Assembly: GCA_937924775.1 (NCBI GenBank)
Contig: CALDUT010000010.1
Coordinates: 496,001 to 560,000, forward strand
Reading direction: 5' to 3'
DNA: 64,000 nt
DNA from: an uncultured Gemmata sp.
GTDB taxonomy: Bacteria > Planctomycetota > Planctomycetia > Gemmatales > Gemmataceae
How positions within the stretch are numbered: the first letter of the stretch is position 1; every line of letters begins with the position of its first letter. Shown piece after piece: positions 43,879-52,638 of this stretch. Under the pieces are notes generated by a model that saw nothing but the letters and a program-made list of their open reading frames with translations, made no database searches and was not told the origin of the DNA. The position numbers and the translations under genes were made by a program.

Positions 43879-44934
43879 ATGTCGACTGTCACTCCTCTCG
43901 ATCGGTCCCGGCGTGGGTTCACACTGATCGAACTGCTTGTTGTCATTGCGATCATCGCGATTTTGATTGGTTTGCTGCTGCCCGCCGTTCAAAAGGTCCG
44001 GGAAGCGGCCGCCCGCATGCGGTGTCAAAACAATTTGAAGCAAATTGGCATCGCCATTCACTCGTTCCAGGATGCCCGCGGCCACCTGCCGCCCGGTGGG
44101 GTCACGGATACGCCCCCGTTTGGTAGCGGCGGTGGTTGGGGCAGTGCCTGGACGGTGTTCATCCTGCCCTTCATCGAACAAGAAAACCTGTTCCGCAACT
44201 TTGTTTTCAATGGCGGCTCCGGCTGGGGTGCCTCCGCCAGTATCAACTGTCAGGCAGCAAGCAATGTCCGGATGCCCATTTACCTGTGCCCGTCGTCTTC
44301 GGTGGGGGACATCGCTCCCAGCCCGCACAGCGGTTCGAACATCTCGATGAATCACTATGTCGCCGTCACCGGTGCGGCCCCAGGTACGATCCCCGGATTC
44401 AATGAAACCCGGTTCTTCCAAGGTAACACCGGAACCGCGAACTGCTGCTCCGGGGGGATCGCCAGTGGGGGGGGAGCGCTGATTCCCGGCATCACCTTCC
44501 GCTTGGGCATCCATCAAATCCCCGATGGCAGCAGCAATCAAATTTTCATCAGTGAACAAAACGACTGGTTGATTACCCAAGACGGCACCCGTCAACGGTG
44601 GGGCAGTGGGCTGTTGCACGGCTGGATGATCGGTTGGCACTCAGCCGCGACCCCTGCCAACGGCGGTGTTACCGACGCGCGGACGTTCCAAATGACCACG
44701 ATTCGCTACACGATCAACCGCAAGGCGGGCTGGCCCGACGCACCGGGCCACTGCGGCCAAACGGGGGTTTGTCAGAACACGGGCACCAACATTCCGCTCA
44801 ACTCAGCCCACAGCGGTGGCGTGAATGTGCTGATGGGCGACGGTTCTGTGCGATTCCTGCGGGATTCCACCCCCTTGGCAACACTGGCCGCGTTGGCCAC
44901 TCGCGACGACGGGATGCCCGTGTCCAATAATTGA
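43879..44934 (+). CDS. DUF1559 prepilin-like protein
   Basis: The ATG at 43879 ([19 protein letters not shown]) gives 351 residues; a GTG four codons upstream is possible. The type IV prepilin signal [20 protein letters not shown] (class III cleavage before Phe) is followed by the planctomycete DUF1559 pattern: [26 protein letters not shown], 'LPPGG...' and the C-terminal [20 protein letters not shown]. These proteins are greatly expanded in planctomycetes and probably build pilus-like surface structures. The lipoprotein that follows (81 bp later) is a common partner. Confidence 0.95.
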   Translation: MSTVTPLDRSRRGFTLIELLVVIAIIAILIGLLLPAVQKVREAAARMRCQNNLKQIGIAIHSFQDARGHLPPGGVTDTPPFGSGGGWGSAWTVFILPFIEQENLFRNFVFNGGSGWGASASINCQAASNVRMPIYLCPSSSVGDIAPSPHSGSNISMNHYVAVTGAAPGTIPGFNETRFFQGNTGTANCCSGGIASGGGALIPGITFRLGIHQIPDGSSNQIFISEQNDWLITQDGTRQRWGSGLLHGWMIGWHSAATPANGGVTDARTFQMTTIRYTINRKAGWPDAPGHCGQTGVCQNTGTNIPLNSAHSGGVNVLMGDGSVRFLRDSTPLATLAALATRDDGMPVSNN

Positions 44935-45015
44935 CCAACTTTCAGCTCCTTGTTAGGACAACCGCCTTCAGGCACCCACCGATGAGAGCCCGGGGGTGCC
45001 ACTCATCGTATTCTC

Positions 45016-45447
45016 ATGAGGTTGACCGTGCGTACTGGAATTCGTGTTGGCTTCTCCATCGTGCTGGCTTGGCTAGTTTCCCTCGGATGTGAACCAAAGA
45101 CCAAAGATGTCAAGCGGGTGCGTATCTCCGGAAAGGTGACCCTCGATGGGAAAGAACTGCCAACCGGAACCATCGTTTTCGACCCCGAAAACGGGGAAGC
45201 CCCCGCGGTGATGAACATTCTCGACGGACGCTATGAGGGCTTGGCCGCCGTCGGGAAGAACCGCGTGCGCATCGCGGCGATTCGCAAAACGTCAATGAAG
45301 GAAAAGATGGGCTTCGACGGACCCGGTTACGACTCCGAAGTAGAAGAAAACGCTCTGCCCCCCCGCTACGGCGACAAAAGCGAAATCGTCCGCGAAGTTA
45401 CTCCCGAGGGGCCCAACGAATTCAACTTCGATACCAAGTCGAAGTGA
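45016..45447 (+). CDS. Small carboxypeptidase-regulatory-like lipoprotein
   Basis: A 143-residue lipoprotein, MRLTVRTGIRVGFSIVLAWLVSLGCEPK, with lipobox SLGC. The mature part has 'VRISGKVTLDGKELPTGTIVF' and 'ILDGRYEGLAAVGKNRVRIAA', a transthyretin/carboxypeptidase-regulatory-like beta-sandwich pattern typical of planctomycete lipoproteins that lie next to DUF1559 genes, as here. Function is unknown. Confidence 0.8.
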   Translation: MRLTVRTGIRVGFSIVLAWLVSLGCEPKTKDVKRVRISGKVTLDGKELPTGTIVFDPENGEAPAVMNILDGRYEGLAAVGKNRVRIAAIRKTSMKEKMGFDGPGYDSEVEENALPPRYGDKSEIVREVTPEGPNEFNFDTKSK

Positions 45448-45465
45448 TGGAGTGCGGGTAGAACT

Positions 45466-45606
45466 TAGCCTGTCGGGCAATCCCGTAGTGGTAAAGCCCG
45501 GCAGCCCTTGAGCTTGGCCAACGCGGCGGCCGACGGCTCCGCCGCCAAGGGTGAAATCATTCCTGCCGGTGAGAATGTCGCAATATTGGGGGTTGGCGAC
45601 TACTGA
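45466..45606 (+). pseudogene. C-terminal coding fragment cut by IS3 remnant (NfeD-like?)
   Basis: After a TAG at about 45466 the plus frame reads SLANAAADGSAAKGEIIPAGENVAILGVGDY, whose TGA stop is supplied by the first bases of the IS end. 'GEIIPAGENVAILGV' looks like the OB-fold end of an NfeD-type protein (GEfI-aG-V-vv-V). The upstream part is missing, so this is a relic. The family guess is weak. Confidence 0.3.
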
Positions 45607-46202
45607 CCTTCCTCCTGGAAAGTGGACAGTGTTTTAGCCGGTGGGGAGTTGTGCGTTTGTTCGTAGTCGTTGGGGCTGACGTAGCCGAGGGTCGGGTGCC
45701 TTCGTTCGCGGTTCCAGAAGCCTTCGAGGTAGACGAAGACACTCGCCCACGCTTCGCCCGCGTCTTGATAACGAACCTGGGATCCCAGCTCCTCCTTCAG
45801 CCGACCGAAGGAAGGTACTCTCGGCCACGGCGTTGTCCCAGCAATCACCGCGACGGCTCATGCTCGGCGTGATGCCGTGCTTCGCTCACTCGCGTTGATA
45901 ATGGTCGCTCGTATACTGACTACCACGGTCGCTGTGAAACTCCAACCCCGGCGTCACTTCACAACGGCTCACCGCTTGCTCTTCATGGAGTTTCGCCAAA
46001 CTCGGTTCACGCTTAGACCACACGCATAAAACCCTGACCGTGAAACGTCCAACACGCCACACATCACCACCACTGGCCACTGCGTTCGATGCCGATTTAT
46101 CCAGGCGAAGATTACTCCATCTGACGGGCAAAGATCGCACTCGCTGTTTTTAAGATGTCCCATTCCATTTCGGGCCGCTTGATCTTGGCTTTGAGCGTGC
46201 AA
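45604..46202 (-). pseudogene. IS3-family OrfB remnants (DDE transposase), frameshifted and deleted
   Basis: Three frames carry fragments. The first has FAWINRHRTQWPVVVMCGVLDVSRSGFYAC (OrfB start, near 46110). The second has PGLEFHSDRGSQYTSDHYQRE (DDE Asp region). The last has [16 protein letters not shown], then in another frame [20 protein letters not shown] and [21 protein letters not shown] (the C-terminal end with catalytic Glu region). Several frameshifts and a deletion of most of the central domain make it non-functional. Confidence 0.8.
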
Positions 46203-46402
46203 TGCTCTTCTTCGAGTGGTGTCAGGTGCCCCGAGCCGGGGATAGCCGCCACCATCCCTGCGAGGCGTGCTTTCTTTCGCCAGTCGTAAAGCTGGCTTTG
46301 AGCGACGCCCAACTTCTTCGAGACTTTGGTGACACCCAGACCCAGTTCGGTCATCATCCGAACGGCCTCACGTTTGAACCCCGCCGTGTACTTCATGGCC
46401 AT
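46112..46402 (-). CDS. IS3-family OrfA (transposase helix-turn-helix subunit)
   Basis: A 96-residue frame, MAMKYTAGFKREAVRMMTEL, with the OrfA HTH (GLGVTKVSKKLGVAQSQLYDWRKK) and a leucine-zipper-like end (LTPLEEEHCTLKAKIKRPE). 'MEWDILKTASAIFARQ' is the OrfA end that normally leads by -1 frameshift into OrfB. It belongs to the decayed IS; no full transposase can be made from it. Confidence 0.8.
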   Translation of the reverse strand: MAMKYTAGFKREAVRMMTELGLGVTKVSKKLGVAQSQLYDWRKKARLAGMVAAIPGSGHLTPLEEEHCTLKAKIKRPEMEWDILKTASAIFARQME

Positions 46403-46510
46403 CAGTCACTCCGAGGGAAGGACAGGATACATCGCGTTCCATCTGTCCACAAACCAAGGGGAGGGTTAGGTAGCCTTTCGTACCCAACAGAAACTGCCTA
46501 ATGCCTGTGG

Positions 46511-47953
46511 CTACAGATGAACCGCACCCTCGTAATAAATACTGGCCCCTCCAATAGCACTCGCGGCCCGGGTGAAACCTCCTTCGAGCGGTTGGGCGAG
46601 CTGGTTTTTGTCAAGCGACGAGGGAATGGCACACGCGTAAACTTTTTTCGGTTTCAGAAGCGTATCGACTGCTTTTAACAGAGTCTCGCGCACCACAGGG
46701 ATGTTCGATCCCCCTCCGGTCAGAATGAATTCCTGCATCGACGCGGGGGCAGACCAACGCTGACAGAAGCAACGCAGTTCCTCTACCAAACGGCCCGCAA
46801 AGTCGCGGAGGCATTGCTGAATCATTGGTTGATCGGCTTCGCCGCCGAGGATCCGTCCCCGGGCCAGGCGGTAGCCGATGCCTTCCGTATAGGCATTGAT
46901 TTGAAACGCTTCGAAATCCTTGCGTGGTAATGCCGCCAGGGCGGTCTGTTGCTCGGAGGGTAAATTATCGCGGACCATCTGATCCAGATTGGTGACCCCA
47001 TAGGCCAGCGAATGTTGTTCAATCGTAAAGTGAATTCCTTCGTCGAGGTCGGGAATTTGGCCTCCCGTATCCACTGACAAAGCGGCGAAATCGGTGGTGA
47101 AGGCCCCAATATCGACGATCAGCACGCGATAGGTAGGATAGTGGCGATTGCCCTTCAATACGGTTAGCAGCGGACCATGACCAAACATACTCCCGTAATC
47201 GATAGTTCGAATTTTGGGCCTCAGCGTGTTCAGGCCTTGGGTGAGAATGCCGATCGCATTCGATTCTGGCTCTGGAACAAAGGGGCGTTCGTCGAGTTTC
47301 CAACCGGTGTTCACCAGTGCTTCGCGTAAGCGTTGGCAACCCACATGCTGTGCTAACGTGTCGCGGGGAGCCACCGCCGGCACCGCGAAGCGAACGGGGA
47401 TGTCCTCCAGTTTGACTTTGTTACGACCGGCCCATGTCTGGCAGGCTGTCATTACGCGTTGGCGCAACCATTTCAGGTAGTGATGGGTGGCGGCTTTTGC
47501 GTTGTGGATCTCTCGTGAGACCCCCGAAGAGCCGGTCGCCCCGCGTGGGCCGTTCAAGTCCCGCGCGGCCGCCACCAGATGACGCAGGGCGGCCAGTTCC
47601 GTGGATTTGACAGCAAATTTCGCGGCCAGTTGCGCTAACTCCGAAGAACGAAGCAGTCTTTCCAAGGGGGAAAGTTCGGTCTGGGTGGGTAGAGCCGCTG
47701 TCGAAAAGAGATGACGTTTAAAGTCGGTATAAACAGTAATCGAACCCCCGGGTTTGATACCCGCGGCTTCATAGCCAAACTTCACTTGCGGACTGGTGCC
47801 GGCACTCCAATCCGCGGCCACAACTGTGGGCACCCACAGTTCCACGGCAGTATCGTCACAACGGACCAGCACCGTTTTCTCTTGAGGAGCTCGGCGCAAG
47901 GCCACTTTTGTATAAGCGCTGCCGAAGTCGATACAAAACACTCCCTCGAGCAC
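46511..47953 (-). CDS. Hsp70/actin-fold (ASKHA) ATPase-like protein
   Basis: A 480-residue protein with GTG start. It has the ASKHA ATPase motifs: phosphate-1 GVFCIDFGSAYTKVALRR, phosphate-2 VLIVDIGAFTTDFAAL (about 275-290) and the adenosine motif FILTGGGSNIPVV (about 415-430). It lacks the substrate-binding domain of DnaK, and the middle (about 60-270) matches no family I recognise. The start codon lies 8 bp after the stop of the coiled-coil gene, so they form an operon. A chaperone-like or cytoskeletal ATPase is inferred; no client is known. Confidence 0.72.
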   Translation of the reverse strand: MLEGVFCIDFGSAYTKVALRRAPQEKTVLVRCDDTAVELWVPTVVAADWSAGTSPQVKFGYEAAGIKPGGSITVYTDFKRHLFSTAALPTQTELSPLERLLRSSELAQLAAKFAVKSTELAALRHLVAAARDLNGPRGATGSSGVSREIHNAKAATHHYLKWLRQRVMTACQTWAGRNKVKLEDIPVRFAVPAVAPRDTLAQHVGCQRLREALVNTGWKLDERPFVPEPESNAIGILTQGLNTLRPKIRTIDYGSMFGHGPLLTVLKGNRHYPTYRVLIVDIGAFTTDFAALSVDTGGQIPDLDEGIHFTIEQHSLAYGVTNLDQMVRDNLPSEQQTALAALPRKDFEAFQINAYTEGIGYRLARGRILGGEADQPMIQQCLRDFAGRLVEELRCFCQRWSAPASMQEFILTGGGSNIPVVRETLLKAVDTLLKPKKVYACAIPSSLDKNQLAQPLEGGFTRAASAIGGASIYYEGAVHL

Positions 47954-47961
47954 GACGGACC

Positions 47962-48915
47962 TCAGACTTTCGTGACGACCGCTTTGAGAGCGACATAATC
48001 TCCCTCAGACTCTTTCAGTAACCACCCCGGCCGGACAATCTTGACCTTCCCGCTCAGAAGAGGCTGATCGCAGTCGTGGTAGCGGGGCTGAAAATCGACA
48101 GTCGCCCCCACGTCCCCAATCCTACGGAAACCGCGGATATTCCACATCGCGCTTTCGAGATAATCGCGGGCGTCATCTTTTCCATCCTCCCAAGCGTCCC
48201 GCCAGGCGGCCGCCAAGCGATCGCACTCGCAACGGCGGAAATCCATCTCCTCGGGCGTTTTGAGGGGGGGGGCGTTACCGTTGGCCGATGGCGGAAAGCG
48301 TTCCCGGGAGGGCAACAGTTGCAGCAATTCGTGCGGGTCTTGACCTTCGGCTTCCCATTCCCGCTTCAAAACCTCGAGCCGGGCCAGGTGCCGCTGACGG
48401 AGCAATTCCATGGCTTTTTGCAAGGCGTTCTGGACTGCTAACTCTTCGGCTCGTCGCTTCTGGGCCGCTTGAATCCGGGCTTCGGCTTCCGCTTTCTCGG
48501 CGGCTATCGTCTCTTCGAGGAGCGGATTGAGTTCTCCCGCGGCGGCGGGAACGCGAGCTATCACGGCCTGGATCAACGGGGCGCGCTGCGTTAGCGGAGC
48601 CTCACGAATCACGGTTGTGGTGATCCGCCCCACCTTCTCTTCCGGCAAGAGGGGTAACACCCGCTCCAGACCAGCCGGAGCGAGAACTACCTGTTCGTTC
48701 CGGCCCTGTTTCGCAACCACTCTGAGGAGTGGTTGTTCCGGGTTTAGGCAAATGGCGATCGCTTCCTTATTGGCTCCGCTGGTCGAACGGAAGAGTCCGC
48801 CGTTTTTCCCCGCCAAGAGCATGGGTTGGGAAGAGTCGGCGGCTTTCACCAGCGCGGTGGTAATAAGTTCGTCGACGGAAATCGTTTTGGGTGTTTTTGT
48901 TTTGGCCACGTCCAT
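47962..48915 (-). CDS. Coiled-coil protein with GrpE-like C-terminal segment
   Basis: A 317-residue protein. After about 100 residues of unknown fold comes a long charged helix (about 125-200: LEETIAAEKAEAEARIQAAQ, ELAVQNALQKAMELLRQRHL), predicted coiled coil. Then 'DYLESAMWNIRGFRRIGDVG' leads to GATVDFQPRYHD... KVKIVRPGWLLKESEGDY, which resembles the beta-wing end of GrpE-type exchange factors (fDP-xH, V-x-RPG). Together with the ASKHA ATPase downstream in the same operon this suggests an exchange-factor or partner role. No proven family; the GrpE likeness is weak and should be tested. Confidence 0.6.
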   Translation of the reverse strand: MDVAKTKTPKTISVDELITTALVKAADSSQPMLLAGKNGGLFRSTSGANKEAIAICLNPEQPLLRVVAKQGRNEQVVLAPAGLERVLPLLPEEKVGRITTTVIREAPLTQRAPLIQAVIARVPAAAGELNPLLEETIAAEKAEAEARIQAAQKRRAEELAVQNALQKAMELLRQRHLARLEVLKREWEAEGQDPHELLQLLPSRERFPPSANGNAPPLKTPEEMDFRRCECDRLAAAWRDAWEDGKDDARDYLESAMWNIRGFRRIGDVGATVDFQPRYHDCDQPLLSGKVKIVRPGWLLKESEGDYVALKAVVTKV

Positions 48916-49073
48916 GTCCTCATTTTCAGGCTATCATCCGCTGGGAATAGCACAAATCGTTCGTCTGTCCAGCGTGACGGATTGCGGCCAGACAGCCGAC
49001 ACGCTCGAGATCAGATCATAGAAAATGATACGTAATGCGGTGAAGAGAAAAACGGATCCCATGTGGGCATTGG

Positions 49074-49661
49074 CTACAAAAGGCCCTTGGTGGAAGGGAT
49101 GCCGCTGACGCGGGGGTCGATTTCCGTGGCGGCCCGCAAGGCCCGGGCCGTGGCTTTGAAAATCGCCTCGAGAATATGGTGGGTGTTACGGCCGTGATGA
49201 AGGATCACATGCAGGTTGAATAACCCGGTAGAACTGACGGCCCGCCAAAATTCCTCGCCCAACTGCGAGGAGAAACTGCCCAGAATTTCGAGTGGGACCT
49301 CGGCGCGCCACAGCAAATATGGCCGGCCGCTCAGATCGACCGCGGCGGTCACCAAAGTCTCGTCCATCGGTAGCGTGCAATCGCCGAATCGGCGGATACC
49401 GCGTTTATCCCCCAGCGCTTGCCCCAACGCCTGACCAAAACACAGGCCGACATCCTCCACGGTATGATGAGCGTCGATGTGGGTATCACCGCGGCAATTC
49501 ACACTCAAATCGAACAGAGCGTGTTTGGCGATGTGCGTGAGCATATGGTCGAAGAAGCCCACCCCTGTGGCCACCGCTGCGGTACCGGTGCCGTCGAGGT
49601 TCAGGGTCAGCCGAATGTCGGTTTCGGCGGTTCGACGCTCAATCTGCGCGGTGCGAGGCAT
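49074..49661 (-). CDS. hisB: Imidazoleglycerol-phosphate dehydratase
   Basis: A 195-residue single-domain HisB (no HisB-N phosphatase). Metal ligands appear in DHMLTHIAKHALFD and 'DAHHTVEDVGLCFGQALGQAL', with the C-terminal VILHHGRNTHHILEAIFKATARAL. It removes water from IGP to give imidazole acetol phosphate. The ATG overlaps the hisC stop by one base (TGATG), so they are translationally coupled. Confidence 0.96.
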   Translation of the reverse strand: MPRTAQIERRTAETDIRLTLNLDGTGTAAVATGVGFFDHMLTHIAKHALFDLSVNCRGDTHIDAHHTVEDVGLCFGQALGQALGDKRGIRRFGDCTLPMDETLVTAAVDLSGRPYLLWRAEVPLEILGSFSSQLGEEFWRAVSSTGLFNLHVILHHGRNTHHILEAIFKATARALRAATEIDPRVSGIPSTKGLL

Positions 49662-50728
49662 CAGACAATCGCTTTCAGCTCAGCCAGCAAACGGTCCATT
49701 TCCTCATCGGTTCCCACGGAAATCCGCAGACCGGTGTAGGGTGAGTCGTCGTGACCTGTGGGTCCCACCGGATAGCTCATGTAACGAACGAGAATCTTGC
49801 GGCGTTTGAGTTCTTCGTAGATGGTCTTGAGGTCCCGATCGGGTCGGCGGCACCATAGGAAATTGGCCTGACTCGGGGTCACGTCCCAACCGAGGGCCCG
49901 CAGTTGGACTGCGCAGCGCTCGCGGGTCGCAATGATCTTGGCGCGAATTTCTTGGAAATAGGCTTGATCTTGAATAGCGGCCGTGGCCGCGGCGAGGCTC
50001 AAGACATCACAATTATAGGAATCCTTGACTTTGATGAATTCGCGAATCCACACCGGGCGGGCGATAGCAAACCCGAAGCGTATGCCAGCCAGGGCATAGG
50101 ATTTACTGAAACTGCGGGTAAGGATCACGTTCGGGGTGTTGGACCACCCTTGGTGAAGGCCATTGCTGTCGGCGAAATCCGCGTAAGCTTCGTCGAGGAC
50201 CAGGGGCCGGGGCTCAAGCTTTTGCACCAGTTGCGCCAAAAATTCGGGAGCAACAACCGTTCCCGAGGGCGAATTGGGGTTCGGTAGGAAGGTGATGTCG
50301 GCTGCCGCTGGAATTTCCGCAAAACGGCTCCAGTCGGCTTCGAAGCGGAGAGTCTGGAAACGGGCGCCTTGGATCTCCGCGAGGCTTTGGTAGAGAATAT
50401 AACTGGGTGTGGGTGAGGCGATGAGGCCGCCTTCGGGCACAAAAGCCCGCGTCAGGATGGTCAGGAGGTCGTCTGAACCGTTGCCGACGAGAATCGCTTC
50501 TGGGTCGACCCCTAGGACTGCGGCCGCTGCCTGGCGGAACTGATCGCCCAGCGGTTGCGGATATTTCCGCAAATTGTTCGCAGTGAGGGCCCTTTGGATC
50601 GCCTCCACAACGCGGGGGCTGGGCGGGTAGGGATTTTCGTTGGTGTTGAGTTTGATGATGCCCGGATCGTTTAGTTGTTCCCCGGGCGTGTAACCTTTCA
50701 TCGCGCGGATGTTCGCTCGCAGGGTCAT
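49661..50728 (-). CDS. hisC: Histidinol-phosphate aminotransferase
   Basis: A 355-residue PLP-dependent aminotransferase of fold type I: KLNTNENPYPPSPRVVEAI, the PLP lysine in ILTRSFSKSYALAGIRFGFA, 'LPNPNSPSGTVV' and the C-terminal 'GLRISVGTDEEMDRLLAEL'. It converts imidazole acetol phosphate to L-histidinol phosphate with glutamate. The start follows 9 bp after hisD on the minus strand. Confidence 0.95.
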   Translation of the reverse strand: MTLRANIRAMKGYTPGEQLNDPGIIKLNTNENPYPPSPRVVEAIQRALTANNLRKYPQPLGDQFRQAAAAVLGVDPEAILVGNGSDDLLTILTRAFVPEGGLIASPTPSYILYQSLAEIQGARFQTLRFEADWSRFAEIPAAADITFLPNPNSPSGTVVAPEFLAQLVQKLEPRPLVLDEAYADFADSNGLHQGWSNTPNVILTRSFSKSYALAGIRFGFAIARPVWIREFIKVKDSYNCDVLSLAAATAAIQDQAYFQEIRAKIIATRERCAVQLRALGWDVTPSQANFLWCRRPDRDLKTIYEELKRRKILVRYMSYPVGPTGHDDSPYTGLRISVGTDEEMDRLLAELKAIV

Positions 50729-50737
50729 AGCGCACCG

Positions 50738-52162
50738 TCACTTCTTGGTCGGCAGCGACGAGGCGAGCTTATCCGGCTTGGGTTTGGGCCGGGCGGCCGG
50801 GCCATTGTCGGTGGCACGCAGCTCAACACTGGCGGCATGGCCCGTCAAGCCCTCCTTATTGGAAATGAAGATGACATCCTCGGCGATTTCTTGAAGCCCT
50901 TTGCGAGTGAATCGAATGATGCTGGTCCTCTTGCGGAAGTCGTTAGCGTTGAGCCCACTGGCGAAGCGGGCTGTGCCGCCGGTTGGCAGAACATGACTGG
51001 GGCCGGCGAGGTAGTCGCCGATCGCCACCGGGGTGAAGGGCCCGAGGAAGACAGCGCCGGCGCTATCAATGTCTTCCAGCATCGCGTCGGGATCGCGGGT
51101 TTGGATATGGAGGTGTTCGGGGGCCAGCGTGTTGACACAGTCCGCGGCGGCGGCCTTGTTGGGAGCCAAGATCATCGCCCCGTAGCGTTCGAGGCTGTCG
51201 CGGGCGAGATCAGCACGGGCCAGTTTGGCCAGTCGTTTTTGTAAGGCGTTATGAACTTCATCCAGGAGGGGTTCGTACCAAGTCACCAAAATGGCGACAC
51301 CGGGCGAATGTTCCGCTTGCGCGATCAGATCGAGGGCGACATAATCCGGGTGGGCCGAATCATCCGCTAATACCACGATTTCGCTAGGCCCGGCGATGCA
51401 ATCAATGGCCACCTGGCCGAAGACATATTTCTTGGCCAAAGCCACATATTGGTTGCCCGGACCGACGATCATATCCACCGGTTTGAGGCCTTCAACACCG
51501 TAGGCCATCGCCGCGATCGCTTGGGCCCCGCCGAAACGATAAACCTCGGTAATTCCTAGCTCGTGGCAGGTGGCGAGCATTTCGCGGTTGTAAGCCCCGC
51601 GGTCGTTGGGAGGCATACAGACCACAATTTGCTGCACGCCAGCCACTTGCGCTGGGCAAACCGTCATTAGCAACGTGGATGGATAGGCGGCGGCGCCCCC
51701 GGGGCAATAGACACCGACTCGTTTGAGGGGACGGTAGCGAACCTGAAGGTCGTGCTTGAGCGGCTTGCGCATCTCCACATCGCTATGCAACAAACCGGAT
51801 TGAAATAGTACGATATTATCCCGAACTTGACGAATGACCTCGAGAAATTGGGGTTCAACCGATGCGTGGGCTTCGGCCATTTCCTGAGCCGAGACACGAA
51901 TTTGGTCCGGCTTGAGTTTTACATTGTCAAACAGTTCGGTATAGTGCAAAACCGCGGACAGTCCCCTATCCCGCACCTCGGTGCAAATGCGCTCCACGGC
52001 ACGGCTGGGCGGCAGCGGTTCACCAAAAACCGCCTGCGTTTTCTTTTTGCTGGTCGCCGATACGACCTCGGCATCAGTACGGAACTGATCACGCAATTTG
52101 ATGATCTGGGCTGCAGCATTCGAGGCTGTCAGATCGATCCGCCGCAGCTTCAAAGATGGCAT
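50738..52162 (-). CDS. hisD: Histidinol dehydrogenase
   Basis: A 474-residue enzyme with HisD hallmarks: KPLKHDLQVRYRPLKRVGVYCPGGAAAYPSTLLM, 'GPGNQYVALAKKYVFGQVAID', 'GPSEIVVLAD', the zinc-binding HPDYVALDLIAQAEHSPGV and the late PSHVLPTGGTARFASGL. It oxidises L-histidinol to histidine in two NAD-dependent steps. The C-terminal tail (DNGPAARPKPKPDKLASSL) is a non-catalytic extension. It is the first gene of hisD-hisC-hisB; hisF lies 22 kb away. Confidence 0.96.
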   Translation of the reverse strand: MPSLKLRRIDLTASNAAAQIIKLRDQFRTDAEVVSATSKKKTQAVFGEPLPPSRAVERICTEVRDRGLSAVLHYTELFDNVKLKPDQIRVSAQEMAEAHASVEPQFLEVIRQVRDNIVLFQSGLLHSDVEMRKPLKHDLQVRYRPLKRVGVYCPGGAAAYPSTLLMTVCPAQVAGVQQIVVCMPPNDRGAYNREMLATCHELGITEVYRFGGAQAIAAMAYGVEGLKPVDMIVGPGNQYVALAKKYVFGQVAIDCIAGPSEIVVLADDSAHPDYVALDLIAQAEHSPGVAILVTWYEPLLDEVHNALQKRLAKLARADLARDSLERYGAMILAPNKAAAADCVNTLAPEHLHIQTRDPDAMLEDIDSAGAVFLGPFTPVAIGDYLAGPSHVLPTGGTARFASGLNANDFRKRTSIIRFTRKGLQEIAEDVIFISNKEGLTGHAASVELRATDNGPAARPKPKPDKLASSLPTKK

Positions 52163-52638
52163 TGCTAAGCCTCGCGGGTAACTCGACTCGACTCAGCGTT
52201 GTCACCCGTTCGATATGGGACAACAAATTGTATAGCGTAGTGGCGTCATCCACGGCTCGCCACAACACTAGTTTTCTTTCGTTATACAGTTGAATAGACC
52301 GATCTGCAAGGCGTGGAAGTTCCGATGCCGATCGCCACGCGATGCAAGTTCTTCCAGAAAAAGGGTTTATGTCGCCGTCTCTTGCAAAAGAACATTTTCC
52401 CCAGTTTCCGCCGAACGAGGGCAACGACGTCGGAATCGACGCGGTCGCAAATCACAACGATAGCCCATCGGCTTTGAGAAGCCAAATCGCCTCAACCACT
52501 ATTCGCAGGAATCGATGAAAATCGCATTAACTTCTTTTAGGTTCTTGCGTTTTGGCGGTAATCGCGGTTTACTAGCGGTATCCTGTCGGGTCGATTCGCC
52601 CAAGGATTGATTCATGTCCCTGCCGCGGAGGCGGCCTT
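52163..52638. other. Intergenic region between hisD and PP2C gene
   Basis: About 475 bp of divergent intergenic sequence. Short track ORFs overlap it but have no coding appearance. It must hold the hisD promoter and that of the phosphatase gene. No leader peptide rich in histidine codons was seen. Confidence 0.4.

Larger units (their letters stand above)
45604..46468 (-). mobile_element. Degenerate IS3-family insertion sequence
   Basis: The ends are imperfect inverted repeats: TGACCTTCCTCCTGGAAAGTGGACAG (45604-45629) and the reverse complement of 46443-46468 (TAACCCTCCCCTTGGTTTGTGGACAG) match at 19 of 26 positions. The interior holds an OrfA-like frame and shattered OrfB pieces in several frames on the minus strand. 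A large part of OrfB between the N-terminal piece and the DDE region is absent. The length is 865 bp, against about 1.2-1.5 kb for an intact member. No 3-bp target duplication is evident (tac versus ggt). Confidence 0.82.

Noticed and set aside
45604-46468. Functional IS3 transposase
   Set aside because: OrfB is shattered by frameshifts and a large central deletion; no intact transposase can be translated.
52089-52424. 111-aa minus-strand ORF upstream of hisD as a leader peptide gene
   Set aside because: It overlaps the hisD start in another frame, has no run of histidine codons and no attenuator hairpin was seen.
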